From Gracilaria domingensis (lineage: Eukaryota; Rhodophyta; Florideophyceae; Gracilariales; Gracilariaceae), in NCBI GenBank assembly GCA_022539475.1, contig VCMS01000137.1:211483-275482 (forward strand): a stretch of 64,000 nucleotides of DNA, written 5' to 3'. Every line of letters starts with the position of its first letter. Position 1 is the first letter of the stretch. The notes under the pieces are model-generated. The model worked only from the letters and a program-made list of their open reading frames with translations. It was not told where the DNA came from and did no database searches. This document shows, one piece after another, positions 37,712 to 48,998 of this stretch. The position numbers and the translations under genes were made by a program.

Positions 37712-39067
37712 TTACGCATCTGTGTAAACACAAACGCGCTGGTTTTCGTCTTTGTGAGCTAGTGTCACACTATGGGCGAGGGCATCTCTGCAAGCGATGA
37801 ATGCGTTGGTCTCTTTCTCTGACCAGTTCAGAGAAGCGAGTTCAACCCGTACAACGGCAGATTTCCTGCGTTTGCCGGCCTTTGCATACAACTTTTCCAG
37901 GAATTCATGGAGCGGGAGGGTGAGCTGCTAGAAATTCGAAATGCTCATCTTCACCCATTGGAGCGCACACAAAAACTGTTGCAGATGTGCGCCGTTAGAT
38001 CGGAGCTCCATGCGAAGCAGTCTCTCTAATTGCCTTGGATCGTACTTCACGCCTGCTGCTAAGATGATTCTACCACACCACCGGATTGATATTGCAAATA
38101 AAATGCGCTTGTTAGGGTGAAGTCGGATAGAGTACTGCTGACAAAGGCGAAGAAGCTTCTCTATTCCTTCCAGTAGTCCGTTCCGGTCCTTGCTGTGAAT
38201 AAGGATGTCGTCCAGCCAATACAGTAACAGCTGACGAAGTTCGGATGGAAAACTCTCGGCGAGCACGGACTGCAGGTGAGTTTTGGCGTTTGTAGTTCCG
38301 TGTTGCACACGGGTTGCGGAGAGGATGCCATCTGAAGTGATGAAAAACTGCAGCGCTTGGGATTCTTCATGGAGTGGGAACTGCCAATATCCATGTGAAA
38401 GATCGAATGTTGCAAATACTTTAGACCCTGCAAGCTTGGAGAGTTCCTGCTCAATATTGGACATAGGGAACTGGTAACGGACAGTGTACTTGGTTTCGCC
38501 TCTGGGGTCAATTCTACCTTCAACGGTCGGATGTTCGGCGGGGGGTCCTGCTGAGAGAGCGACTCGAAAAACGTCGATGTTCTCATCGACAATGGTGCGC
38601 AGCTTGGCAACATGAGTGTCACTTAGTCCTTGTTCTCGTGTATTCTCCACCATGTCGCTGACAGCAGCTTCAATCTCTTCATGTTGGTCCTCGTTAATGG
38701 GATCCAAAAGGGATGGGTCAGGAAAAGGGTCTTGTTCATGTCGGGCTGCTTGGTAGCTGACACGAGGATGGTCTGGTGCAGGATGGCGTGTTTTGACTTC
38801 TGCGTCAGCGACGTCGGATTTGGATGTCCGCGCAATCATCAAGCGGCTTACGTATCTTTGGCTTGACTCCACAGTGTGGTTACTGACTTCAGAGCAGTCA
38901 GCTTCGTTCAGCGCAAAGCGATTGTTGTCCAAAAACGTCGCTGTGTCTACGGGCAAATGGCGTAATACAAGAAGGCCGATGAGGAGTTCCTCACAAGCCA
39001 ATTCATCGTCGGCGACCAGATACGTAATGTTCACAAGAGCGAGGCTTCCCGAGGCGAGGTGAAGCAC
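37712..39067 (-). pseudogene. Broken pol of older Ty3/gypsy relic
   Basis: Minus-strand frame out of phase with the gag frame it overlaps (39031-39067). It begins with the second half of a protease (YLVADDELACEELLIGL). The RT retains MSNIEQELSKLAGSKVF, ATFDLSHGYWQFPL and catalytic WLDDILIHSKD. The fingers region expected before MSNIEQ (usual VDYR/VDLR..N..T segment) is missing, so an in-frame internal deletion fused DPRGETKYTVR to the palm. After a TAG at 37928-37930 the same frame continues into RNase H (FIACRDALAHSVTLAHKD, VCVYTDA) and ends at TAA 37712-37714. The remaining RNase H and all integrase are absent. No LTR was found on this side. It is much older than the neighbouring element. 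Confidence 0.8.
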
Positions 39068-40368
39068 TGTGCGTAGTCCAGGAACGTGAAAATGAGAAAG
39101 TTTGCGGTTCGGCTCCTGACTTGAGTGCCACAGACAAGCAGGTTTTCTTGATGGCAGATATTTTTCCCAATGCCTCTCAAGGCAGCTTTCTCAGCCAAAC
39201 GCGGTGAGACAATAATGTCATCGCTCCCGTCATCACACCTCCCAGTTTTATTAAGAGATGTCGTGCCATCGGAGATTGTGATTACACAAGAAGAGGTGTT
39301 CGGAGAGCTAGAATGTGGGTGAATTCGATTGACCAATCCCTTGGAGACTGCGCTTGTACTGCCTTCACGAGAACCTGATCTGTTTTTCTGGCCTCGCGTG
39401 GATTTGCTCGGACCATCTGCAGCCTTCTGAGCTGCAAATACTGCCTTCATTTGTTTCTTCTCTTCAGGTGAGGCCTTCTCACAGTCGTCTACCCAATGTC
39501 GTAATCCTTTGGCGGCGCAAGGTGGGTGTGGACACGGCGGTGGAGGCCTACGCGAGCCTGTTTTACGTTGGTTGTTAGACGGGCCCGCATTGCCGCTGGA
39601 TTTCTGCTTTTGAGCGGCAGGTTCCTTTCCGTCGCCCTTAGGCGACCTCGAAGCCGCTGATGGACCGCAGTCAATATCCTCGAAGGACTGAGACAATTTC
39701 ATTGCGTGCTTGAAAAAAGCATTGAAATCGTTCTTTAGTTCGGAATGCGAAAACTCAATGTTCGATTCAAGTTTCTGGCGGAACCACTTTGGGCGCACGG
39801 CAGAGAAGATATGCTTTATAGCAATCTTTGGACGAGATTCGATCACCCACTTCACGCCATTACGCCTGAGAAGAGAAAGGTAGGATGCAAACAGGTTTTC
39901 CATTCGCATTGGTGCCGAAGGATCGCGCATGTCCATAGAGAGTTCTTTCTCCATTATTGAATTCAGTGCCCCTAAAGACACTGCAGTCTTCTTTATCTTG
40001 ACGCGGTCCTTCAGAAAGTGACGTAGCATCTGGTCTGTTAGCATGCTTGCGTCAGACAATTCAGGTATCAGCTGTAAATCGACGATTGACTCGATCCATT
40101 CCAGGTCACAGCAATATACCAAGTTTACGGGGCGCACTGGCTCCGTTGTAGTTGAGTCCACAACAGCGAGTTGCAGAGCTCTTGCGGTAATTTCCTTGCG
40201 GTATTGGTCATATGCGACCAAAAACTTCCTGATTGATGCGGAATCAGTGCGAAGTAAGCGCGGATGGTTGATTGAGGTGAAAACGAAAGACGGGTCTGCA
40301 AAGGTAACCTGCGGTTGCGACTCATCCGGCTGACTGTTGAGGTCGGAGCTCGACGATGCTCCCGACAT
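39031..40368 (-). pseudogene. gag and partial protease of older Ty3/gypsy relic
   Basis: 445 codons from an ATG at 40368. The N-terminal part resembles Gag of gypsy families with a YDQYRKEITAR segment. Later comes a Cys/His cluster (CPHPPCAAKGLRHWVDDC) that may replace the zinc knuckle. The start of a retropepsin (GRCDDGSDDIIVSP) loses phase at about 39050, where the partner frame takes over mid-protease. Together with the broken pol this is a dead copy. The gag frame itself is still open. Classification beyond Ty3/gypsy is not secure. Confidence 0.75.
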
Positions 40369-40672
40369 GCTGATCGAACAGTATTATTGAACTAGCGTAG
40401 CGATAGCCAGTGATCACTGTAGCGAACTACGAAAGCGTTCGTGAAAAAGTGTGAGAGTTCAATGCCTCTCTTTTACTGAGAGGGCAGAGAATGACTGCTT
40501 AAGAGCAGTCAAGTGACGCTGAATTGGGGAACGATTCGCTATCCGAATGTTTCCCAATCGGGAACTCTACCCACGAGTGCGACCTACAGTGTCCTGAAAC
40601 TCGTGGGGTCGTAGGTTGCCGTTTTGGCCGGCAACCTACGCCGATCTACAACTGTACTGAAGCCAGAACTGG
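40369..40672. other. Hairpin-rich leader/junction region
   Basis: Several perfect inverted repeats: ACTGCT/AGCAGT (about 40493-40508), CCCACGAGT (40570-40578) with ACTCGTGGG (40599-40607), and CGTAGGTTGCCG (40610-40621) with CGGCAACCTACG (40629-40640). It lies between the gypsy gag start and the 3' end of the MULE-Ulp1 relic. It may be the remnant of the gypsy leader or LTR, or an end of the DNA transposon. No LTR pair was found. Confidence 0.5.
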
Positions 40673-41372
40673 CTACACCTTACGAGCTAACAAGGTCCAA
40701 GCATACATGCAAACAAGAACACCACAATCTGTTTGATTGTATGCAGGTTGTTGCACCAAATGTAGGAATGTTGCAACCTCATTTGGTGCCACTTCGTGCC
40801 AATTGAACTCCTTCCCATAACGCTTGATGTAAGTTGCTGACATGGCATTCAAAGTGTCCAGGATCTGACTAGACAATTGATTGTTTCTTAAAGAGTTTGA
40901 TCGAACATGAAACGGGTCAAATACTCTGAATGTTTGGGATTGAATATCGACGTAACATAACCCAATGCGAACCATTCACATTAATCGGCCAAAGAAAGTA
41001 ATCAACGTCATGAAATTGAAAGCCGTTCTACCACTTCTATGCTCCTTGTGCTGAATTGCCTTCGACAACTAGAGGTAGGGTGAAAGAAGAAACATACAGA
41101 CACTTCTTGTCCTCAGCGTGGTTAGTAATAAGCATCATTCGTTGTATGAAAGCTCCAATAATTGCATCAGCCAGCCAATGTCCCTCCTTCAAAGAAGCAT
41201 AATCAATCCGGTAGATATTCTTCTCTCCTCTTACGACAAATATGTCCTTTGGATTTCGCCTGTTTTCTTCGACATCTACACGATCCATGGCTCGATTGAA
41301 AGCGTGCAGCAGCTCACAAGATATAATAAATGATGGAGAAGGATGCGTTGGCCTCTTTGAATTACTCTCCAA
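40673..41372 (-). pseudogene. Ulp1/C48-type cysteine protease region, frame-broken
   Basis: Read 5' to 3' on the minus strand, the ORF 41372-41037 holds the Ulp1 entry motif WLADAIIGAFIQRM followed by KCLYVSSFTLPLV. A short third-frame stretch (about 41025-40950) gives FHDVDYFLWPINVNGSHWVM with the catalytic His. The frame 40975-40673 gives VDIQSQTFRVFDP (catalytic Asp) and NQTDCGVLVCMYA (catalytic Cys). So the complete His-Asp-Cys triad of a SUMO-protease-like fold is visible but spread over three frames. Ulp1 domains are carried by some plant Mutator-like elements. Here it follows a MULE transposase on the same strand, so I read it as the 3' part of one element. Confidence 0.75.
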
Positions 41373-41998
41373 CGCTTTTTCGAAATATTAGCAACGTGTT
41401 CCCTGTCATCGTCATCGTATAGCACTCCAAAGGAAAGGCCGTCGTCTTCGTCTTCCATGTACATGACCTCTTGTCGAATGTGTTGATGCAGAATGTTTGA
41501 GATATGAATCTCGATGTCGGGTTCTTTGGGACCCTGGTGGTCAGAAGAGTGAGATTTGTGTTCTGTGGCAGTGGAGCCTCAACTGCATTGATAGGGATAC
41601 TGTATATATCTCTCGAGAGAGATACATATCGGGGATATACTGTATTTGATTTATTAGAGGCGCATATGCGTCTTTTTTTTAGAGCTCCTGTAACTAATCT
41701 GGCTCAGCGGGGAGATACGCGGTTTAGCAGGTTTACGCTATCTCGAGCAGTACTTAAGTAGAGAGCTAGTTCTCGATGAACGACTTTACGAACAATCAAC
41801 TCATCAATAAACTATCTTCTACAACTATACTATTGTTTGTATCGGTCTCTGACGACCAGCGCGACGCAGCCCCAGCGGGGGCCGTTAGTCTCGTCCGCAC
41901 ATGCAGCCCTGCCGAGGGCCGCCACTGTGCTCCACTTCGTTTTCCAGTAGAACAGCGCCGCCGGGCGCCGGGACACTGGGCCTCATTGGTCCGGAACT

Positions 41999-42436
41999 CT
42001 AGCTCCTGAAGGAGCCAGAGGACCGCGAGTCGACAGACTTCGACACCTCTCCCCGATACCACTCCAGATCTAGTGCCCAAAAGAGCTCTACAGCCACTCC
42101 AACCTTCAGGTCCTTGACAATGCTGTCTCGAAACGTGTTTGGGGTTGCCATCATCTTCTTTCGCTTACTAACTTTGCACATTAAGGGAATGTCATTCCTT
42201 GCTCTTATGAAAGACCTGGACAACGCAGATGATGGAGTAGAGGAAGTGGGCTCATCCTTGATAGAAAAGTTGAGACGGTGTTTCTTTTCTCGCTCTCTCT
42301 TACCATTCGATAGTTCCTCAAGTGTTGTTAATGAAGGTACGGACTTCAAATGCTTTTCTCGAAAGTGCTTGAATACGACTTCTGGATCTTTCTGAACTCC
42401 CATTACATCACACAATGGACAGAGATAGCCCTTCAC
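41999..42436 (-). pseudogene. Zinc-finger segment between MULE and Ulp1 regions
   Basis: 146-codon frame (GTG first codon, so only a segment) with an N-terminal C2H2-like finger, YLCPLCDVMG...FKHFREKH, followed by a Lys/Ser-rich stretch. The strand and position between the transposase and protease parts suggest it belongs to the same decayed element. It is out of phase with its neighbours. Confidence 0.45.
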
Positions 42437-42483
42437 CTTATGATGAGGAACTTAAAAGAGAGATGGATTTCCATTCGAATTTC

Positions 42484-43335
42484 TCAAAGCAGCTCGAAGC
42501 TTCCGTGACTTCCTAAGTCTTCTACGACGCGCTGATCTTGATTTATTGAGAAAAAACTGCTGCGATGGCGTTTCTTCCAGTCATGTCTTCGTGGTGGGTT
42601 GTGAAGACTCATGGAGGATCTTCCAGTGTCCAAAGATTCCGAACGTTTCCCTTCAGTTTTCTGCTGCTCTTCATCTACCGAATCACTTGAATGCAATTTC
42701 GTCAAGGAGAGATTGTCATCAGTGGATGCCGAAAATGTATCAGTACTGCCATCATCAATAGTTCTAAGTCTTTCCAATTTGTTCAGTAGCTGAGAAAATT
42801 CCAGAAGTAACGGTGTTAATGGCAATGGAGAATCAGAAGCATTGGACGAGATGCCCTTCATTTCCATTTGTAAACGTATTCCCATCTTGTAAACAAGACA
42901 TCCGAAAGCAAGCAAATTCTCTGATGACGACACCCTTTCAGATATCCTAGTGAAAACGGATCGCAGCAGCGAAAACGCTCTTTGACTTCCATCACCTGCA
43001 AATGAAGTAGGAAATTCGTTCGGATCTGGTACGTAAAAGCTTCCTCTAATGCCACGCTTTGAAATCCAAATGTCCAGCTCTTGTATCTTCTAAGCTTCCC
43101 ATTTATCGAAAGTATTTCGTGTCCGCTTCGAAAGCTCAAATTCTGTTTCGCTTGGTGGTAGCAACCCAGGTGAAATCCAAATAGAAGATATGTATTCAAG
43201 ACACAGTATTTCGAGAAATGAGTCATAACCTTTGGCTTTCAACTCCACCATCAGTGTTTGTAGTTTGTCTAAGTGAAAGCATACCGCCAATGGTGACAAG
43301 GAAGTCCCTTGCGGACTATGTACAAGCATTCGCAA
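42484..43335 (-). pseudogene. Linker region of MULE-Ulp1 relic
   Basis: Two frames (43335-43090 and 42933-42484) with protein-like sequence, for example LMVELKAKGYDSFLEIL and LLEFSQLLNKLERLRTIDD, on the same strand as the transposase. There is no recognisable domain. Ser-rich and probably a linker. A stop at about 43090 and frame changes separate the pieces. Confidence 0.4.
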
Positions 43336-45392
43336 TGCGCGACAACATTGGTACGGTTCTTTTCCGGGGCGCCGTTCAGTCCACCAACTCGCAGTTCTAC
43401 CTCGGTTCGCGACGATAATTCCCCGGCATCAGATTGTTCTCCGAATCTATAAGTCCTTGTTGTTGTACCGCTTACTGAAACGAGATCATCGAAACCGTTC
43501 TTGTCAGTTCCAAAGATTGGCTCTGCGCTGCTTTGAAATGTTAGACACATGGCTTCATTTATCTCCTTGCATAGTTCGGCACATGCATAACGTGAAACTC
43601 CAAGCTTGCCGAGAGAAAGAATGCACAGTGAACTTTCAGATATTCCGGCGATTCTCGAAGTGGTGATATCCTCCATTCGGGGCAAATGCTTTTAGACTCA
43701 GCTCGTTTTTGGCGTTCAACCAACTTCAGAATCGAAGAGCTATAGTTCGCAAGACTAGTACTGTCTGCAAAACACCGAACCAAACTGTTCCAACTTTCTA
43801 ACCTTTGTGTAGATGACGCCCCGAGAGTGAGAGAATCCTTGAAGTATGCAGAAGCCCAATGTCTTCGACGTTCCCAGACGTAGAGGTCTAGGTACTTCCT
43901 AAGATCCTCTGTCCGAGGACTTGGCGGAAACCATTTGATGAGCATGTGCTTCCATAGACGCACGAGACTGGATTCGGAGACACACTCACTACAAAGCGAA
44001 AGATCTGCTCTGAATTCTTGCCATGCTGAAGCCCCGCCTTTGCTTCTCAATATGGGGTTAACACGTTTCTTAACTTGCATGTCAAACAAATGGTAGGTGC
44101 AAAGCAGATGCCTAACTTCCTCGTCGTAAGGAATAGATCGAAGGGAAAGTCCGATAGCTTCGTCACCGTCTATAAAAATGACTCCAGGCAGAGGTCTTTC
44201 GAACGCAATATGCCAGTAGGCCAAAAGACGCTTACAAAATGGACCGTCTTCGTGGAGAGTAAGGCTAAGGAGAACTGCTCTTGAAACACCCTCTGAATCG
44301 ACCACTGTCAAAGTAGCCAATCGGTAGTTTTACCTTGTAGTGTTATGGGTACTGTCCCAAAACATAATATGCCCACAACGGCTGGCCAGATCTTTTGAAC
44401 CCTTCACGGTCCATACTATGGAGGAAAGCTCTCCAGTATCATCGTCCTTTCGATAGTCTAGATACTCAACATCTCCGTTCTGCTGACGCTTCTGCAAGTA
44501 CCGGACAAGATTGATTGCATCATGTTCATCACTAGATACTTTCTTAACAACATTTCGAAGCGTATCATACTAGATCTCTAACCGGGAAAACTGATCGGCT
44601 AAGAACCTTTCGAGCTTGAGGATAGATCCTTTCCCTCCGGGACAGGCTCTTCGGAAAGCCAGAACAGCAGACATAACATCTTCGTTTTCGAGTAGATCTC
44701 TAGAACGGGAAATTAACTTCTTTCCAGAAAGAACGTTTCTCGGAATGTGGTTTGCGTGCTGCATGCAAACGTTTCGGATGAAACAAAGGCTGCTCAGAGA
44801 AATTTCAGGCCATATCTAAGCCTTGTTTGTTCTTAAATGATTCGAAATTGTTTCTAGTAACTTGGGATATACGCTCAGCCAACTTTGGTTCATAAAAAAA
44901 ATGTGTTGAGGTTGTAGTAACTTTTTTCGCACATCCTACCTTCTTCGACCCTTTTGATCTGATTCCTTTTCCATTGGATCTTCGAGGGCATCCGGAATGG
45001 GAACAGGTAGAAACAAATTGGCCGAAGTCTTTTTGCTGACAGATCCATGTCGTCCCCAAATCTTTGGCGTTATCTTGCAGCTCGCACAAAGATTTCAACA
45101 ATGAAGACTTGCCAAGAAGTACTGTGCCCTTGCCTAGAATGACATGCGAGGGCAGTTGGGGTTCTCGAACGTAATAGAGAAGAATTCTCGTATTACCCGC
45201 ATCCTCAAAAGATAGGCATCCGCCACATTCTGCTTCTCGAAGTTGTTTACCAATGTCGACCAAGTCAATTTCCCAAGCTTCGTTTTGCTCGAGGCCATCA
45301 TCGTGGTTTTCAAGATCATATGCACTAGATTCAACTATCGTTTTGCAAGAGGAATGTTCGTCTTCGTGCCCAGACTCAAGGCTGTCAGTCAT
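43269..45392 (-). pseudogene. Mutator-like (MULE/FAR1-type) transposase with SWIM finger, broken
   Basis: Pieces on the minus strand, 5' to 3'. 45392-44805: ATG-led N-terminus with a Cys/His finger (CSHSGCPRR, later GCAKKV...H). 44764-44570: helical segment ending at an in-frame TAG. Then (same frame) GELSSIVWTV and MFWDSTHNTTR, which matches the first catalytic Asp region of MULE, followed by an in-frame TAA. 44320-43559: VIFIDGDEAIGL (second Asp), LLCTYHLFD (C..H), and RRHWASAYF...STQRLESWN (catalytic Glu region). 43685-43269: SWIM zinc finger HCECLYIVRKGLPCHHW (CxCx8CxH). At least two stops and two frame changes make it inactive. Terminal inverted repeats were not found. With the Ulp1 part it recalls Kaonashi-type MULEs of plants. 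Confidence 0.8.
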
Positions 45393-47129
45393 GATGCTGC
45401 CGACACGACGAACTTCTCGTTGCCTTCATTGCAAAGTTGCTGGTGTATAAGATGCACTACGTTTGATTTTGAACCGTTTAACAATTCAAACTGCACGGCG
45501 CGTCTTGTAGATCAGTGCATGGAGCATGGAAAGGAAGAATATGTATCACAAATAGAGCGCCGCGGTCCACGACGCATTCTCTGCTAGTCGCGCTCGACAA
45601 CATCTTTTATCGTTCTCCGTGGGTCAAATAGGTTAGTTCACACTGTAGTCCTCACCTGAATCTGTCATGGTTAAGTGTATGGTAGAGACTAATCTGTATT
45701 GCAAAATCGCCAAAGGAAGGTTTCTGCCTTAAATCGTGGTTCGTACTAAGCACTATTGATCTCTAATAGCAGTTATGTTCCTAGTAGCCTTTTAGAAAAT
45801 CCAACGGTTGGATAAAACGTTTTGTGCCTATTTCGTCTGATTCTTTGGCATCTTAAATGTACGCAAACGGCTTGCGCAAACTTTTCAAAACTCTTCATGA
45901 GGGCTAATAATGCAGTGCCATACTAGGGCACACAACAGGTGTATTCGCTACGTTGATGTTCCGTTGTATACGAAATAAACGTTTTGCTTAAAGCGGGCCA
46001 AATATTCAGTGAACACAGCTGGCCTTCGGGCCAAATACTCAGTGCATACAACTAGAGAATGGGTTGTCCTTGCCTGGCGGTGGCGGCTGCGAGCGCGACC
46101 GTCGTCAACGGCGCATCCAGCGCTTTGGTCGCCGTGGTCACACACGGCGCAGTTTGCGGAGGGTCCCCCACAACCTTCGCTCAAGACAAGGAAGACAGCT
46201 AAATGATTCTTTTAAAAATAAAATTCCGCAGTCCTCGCGATCTGTGGTACATTGTGCATCTGTTCGTAGAGATGAAACGCCGCAGAGTGGAAACTGCAAT
46301 CTATCGTTTTTAAAATTGTAGTTCTGCCTATCAAACATAGGTTGCTGCGATGTTAGGTTTACGTCTTCATGTGTCTGCGACACACTTATTTGCTTCTGCA
46401 AAAGCATCATACCTAGTGAAATACGCCGGCCGGCAAATGGCTTGGAGAACGGAAAGCTTGAAAGCCGTTTTTTAAACTAGTGAAGAGAAGCAGATTAACG
46501 CCGTTTACAATAGTCATACAGTCAATTGCTACATTGTATCAAAAATATTTGGGTTATTGCATCTCAGGACAACTAGCAGTGCATATGCGACGTGCAGAGC
46601 ATGGGCGGTGCACACTATTTCTCTATCTGATGCACGGACACTTTTTACGTGGGGCATGATGTTATGGCACCCAATGGGACGAGTGCGATGTGGGAAGCAG
46701 AAAGGAAAACAGTAACGTAGCGAAAAAATGCCTGCTATGTAATGCCTTTCTTTAGTACATGGTACGGCGCATGCGCATGGCGTGAAGGCAAAAATTTTGT
46801 CGTTGAGCTGGGCTTTCCTTGTCATGAGATCAACTGTTAGCAGTTGTCGATTACGATCACTGTCATCAAAAAGAAGTACTGCGCATTGCAGTGACAAATA
46901 GGCGTTCTGTCACCCCAAGAATATTGCACCGTTACTCACAAAAGCGCTCAGAGCTGTTGAAAGTAGAAATGAGTTAGATTTCCTGCGTTACTGGCACCCA
47001 GAATTTTATCGGTATGCTCGACCCTAAAATCCGGCCTCAAAAGCTGGTTTTGGGGGGGCAATATAAGCTATATTTGCCCCGGTGTACTGTACTCTTAGGT
47101 CGGGGTAGTTTACCCCTTTTGAGACGGTT
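45393..47129. other. Intergenic, no gene seen
   Basis: Open frames under about 125 codons without motifs. A short direct repeat, GGGCCAAATA.TCAGTG, occurs twice (about 45994 and 46028). An imperfect inverted repeat, GGGGCAATATA/TATATTTGCCCC, lies at 47055-47080. Confidence 0.45.
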
Positions 47130-47248
47130 CGCTTATGTTTAGCTCACTAGACATAAGCGGAGAACATGATTGGACAACCGAAAAAAACGTTCCTTCTCAG
47201 CGTGCCACTTGTTTGCTTCGCTTATGTCTAGTGAGCTAGACATAAGCT
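47130..47248. mobile_element. Possible MITE-like inverted-repeat unit
   Basis: Two 29-30-bp sequences, 47130-47159 and 47219-47248, are inverted copies of one another with about one or two mismatches. Each is itself a near-perfect hairpin (arms GCTTATGTCTAG and complement at 47220-47247, loop TGAG). They enclose 59 bp. Length and structure suggest a miniature inverted-repeat element. I could not define a target duplication. Confidence 0.4.
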
Positions 47249-47881
47249 AAATCTTTGCCAATGGCTGCAAATTCAATCGGTTTGAGATCAAACCAATCAT
47301 CGTAGTAATTGTGTCGCAATCTCTGACCCAATAGAATTGCATAGCAATGATATGCCACATAATCTGCACCATCTATCTCAACATGCACGTTTGCTTGCAG
47401 CTGCATGTGACTTAGAGCGCATAACAGCGTAAATGCCGTTGCGCAACTGCCCATAATACCGCCAAATCTCGTGGTCACTCTCTATCTGTCCAACGGCCAC
47501 CATGCCTCGTTTCAACAGTCAACCTTTTCCCGGTTGTCTTCAAACTTGCCGCTCAACCCTGCAGTGGGAACGACAATCTGCAAAAAGGCGAAACCCGATG
47601 CAGGAGCCGCTCTAATCGTGCGTTCAGTTCTACTGCCTCGTGCAGCCCCATCGCCACCTCCAGTGCCACGGTCGTTGCTTTTCCTTGCTCCCCCTGCAGA
47701 CCAGGGGCAGCGCCACCTCCACGGCTACATCAGTGCCGGCCGCTGTCCGCTTCACCACCTTGTACCCGTTCACCGTATTTTCTGCCGTTGCGCTTACCAG
47801 GCGCACTACCCTATTCACTGCAAGCGCCGCGGTCGCTGCGTTCAACACCCGTAGCTGTTCCTGAACATAGTTTAATGTGGT
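47249..47881. other. Region upstream of piggyBac-like frame
   Basis: May contain a 5' exon or leader of the transposase. A plus-strand ATG at 47502 opens about 37 codons (MPRFNSQPFPG...), and another frame at 47471-47854 is Pro-rich. Nothing conclusive. Confidence 0.35.
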
Positions 47882-48998
47882 ATGGCAGAGAGCGTAACAA
47901 TTGCCCACTTTCAATCGTCTCATGCAAGTGCGCATGCAGATAGCAATACTGTGGAATGCAATTTTGAACAATCACATAATGTCCTCAACGACGATAATGA
48001 CGACGAAGAATTTCAAATTACTGCATTAGGTGCGGCAGAAGTGCGTGACTTGTATGAAAGCAACCCATACTGCTCTAAATGGCGCGATAAAAGTGGCCTA
48101 TCTCTCTCGAAAGAAAGTCTCATCAGAAGGTCCTACGCACACAAGAAAGAGTTAGGATTGTTTCTATTGTTTATGAACACGTCTTTTCTTAATTGTATAC
48201 GCATTTGGACGAGCGCGGAGCTGATCAAACGAGGAAAGCGAAGAAGACAGTTGCGAATGGACGAAATGCTTGCCTACTTAGGGCTTGAACTGGCTACGTC
48301 GGTACACAAATTAAACAGATTGAAGGACTACTGGTCGACTAATGATCTACTGCGCATACCGTTCTTCAAAAATGTATTGGGACGCGATGCATTCTTGAGC
48401 ATAAGATCTCCTCTTCGAATATATTCTCATTATGAAGAAGATGCGGCATTAGAAGACCCACTTTGGCACAGTCGCCAGCTGTTAGAGCATTTTGTGCGTA
48501 ACAGTGCAACTCTAGCGGTACCTGTGGTAGTGTGTACTCTTGACGAAAATACAGTGAGGTGCAAGGGACGAACTCGCGTTCGCTCCTACATGAAATCGAA
48601 GCCTGTCAAGTTCGGGATAAGGTTTTACGCGATTGTAGGATGGGCGCATGCGTATTTACATACGCTACAGGACAACGGATCAGGGAACAAAACTGGACAA
48701 AGTCCGGTTGAACGATACACAAATGTATTTCGTGCACTCCGAGGATCAGTTGATCGCAAATTAGATGGCCGGCTTGTTGCAAAATCATCGTCTTCAGCGT
48801 TGTGGTGCGCACAAGTACCGCACCAGACGAAACTGCACCAGACTCCAGAAAATGAACGACTCATCGTGACAGAAAACTTTTATACTCGTCATGTCCTGGC
48901 CGCGCAGCTGGCCCGCTTGAGTGACGGAGAGTATAAATTACTCGGCACCGTACGTTTTAACAATGTCGATGGATTGAATAGGCTCTCCTTGAAAGAAG
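47882..48998 (+). pseudogene. piggyBac-like transposase, 5' part, interrupted
   Basis: 372 codons from an ATG at 47882. The acidic N-terminus is followed by a DDE_Tnp_1_7-like region: LAYLGLELATSVHKLNRLKDYW, FFKNVLGRDAFLSIRS, then TLDENTVRCKGRTRVRSYM and KSKPVKFGIRFYAIVG. These match the piggyBac block with the first catalytic Asp (DE...KGR...Y...KP.K.GI.F). The later VTENFYTRHVLAAQL corresponds to the D-N-(F/W)-Y-T-S block, but with Glu where the catalytic Asp is usual, so activity before interruption is doubtful. LGTVRFNN follows. The frame is cut at codon 373 by the LTR of the tandem array and resumes in phase at 63827. Piecewise decay or domestication cannot be judged. Confidence 0.75.

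Noticed and set aside
41595-41685. Palindromic TCTCTCGAGAGA and GC-hairpin followed by a T-run as a terminator
   Set aside because: Short, in a decayed transposon region; a bacterial-type terminator is not expected in this genome.
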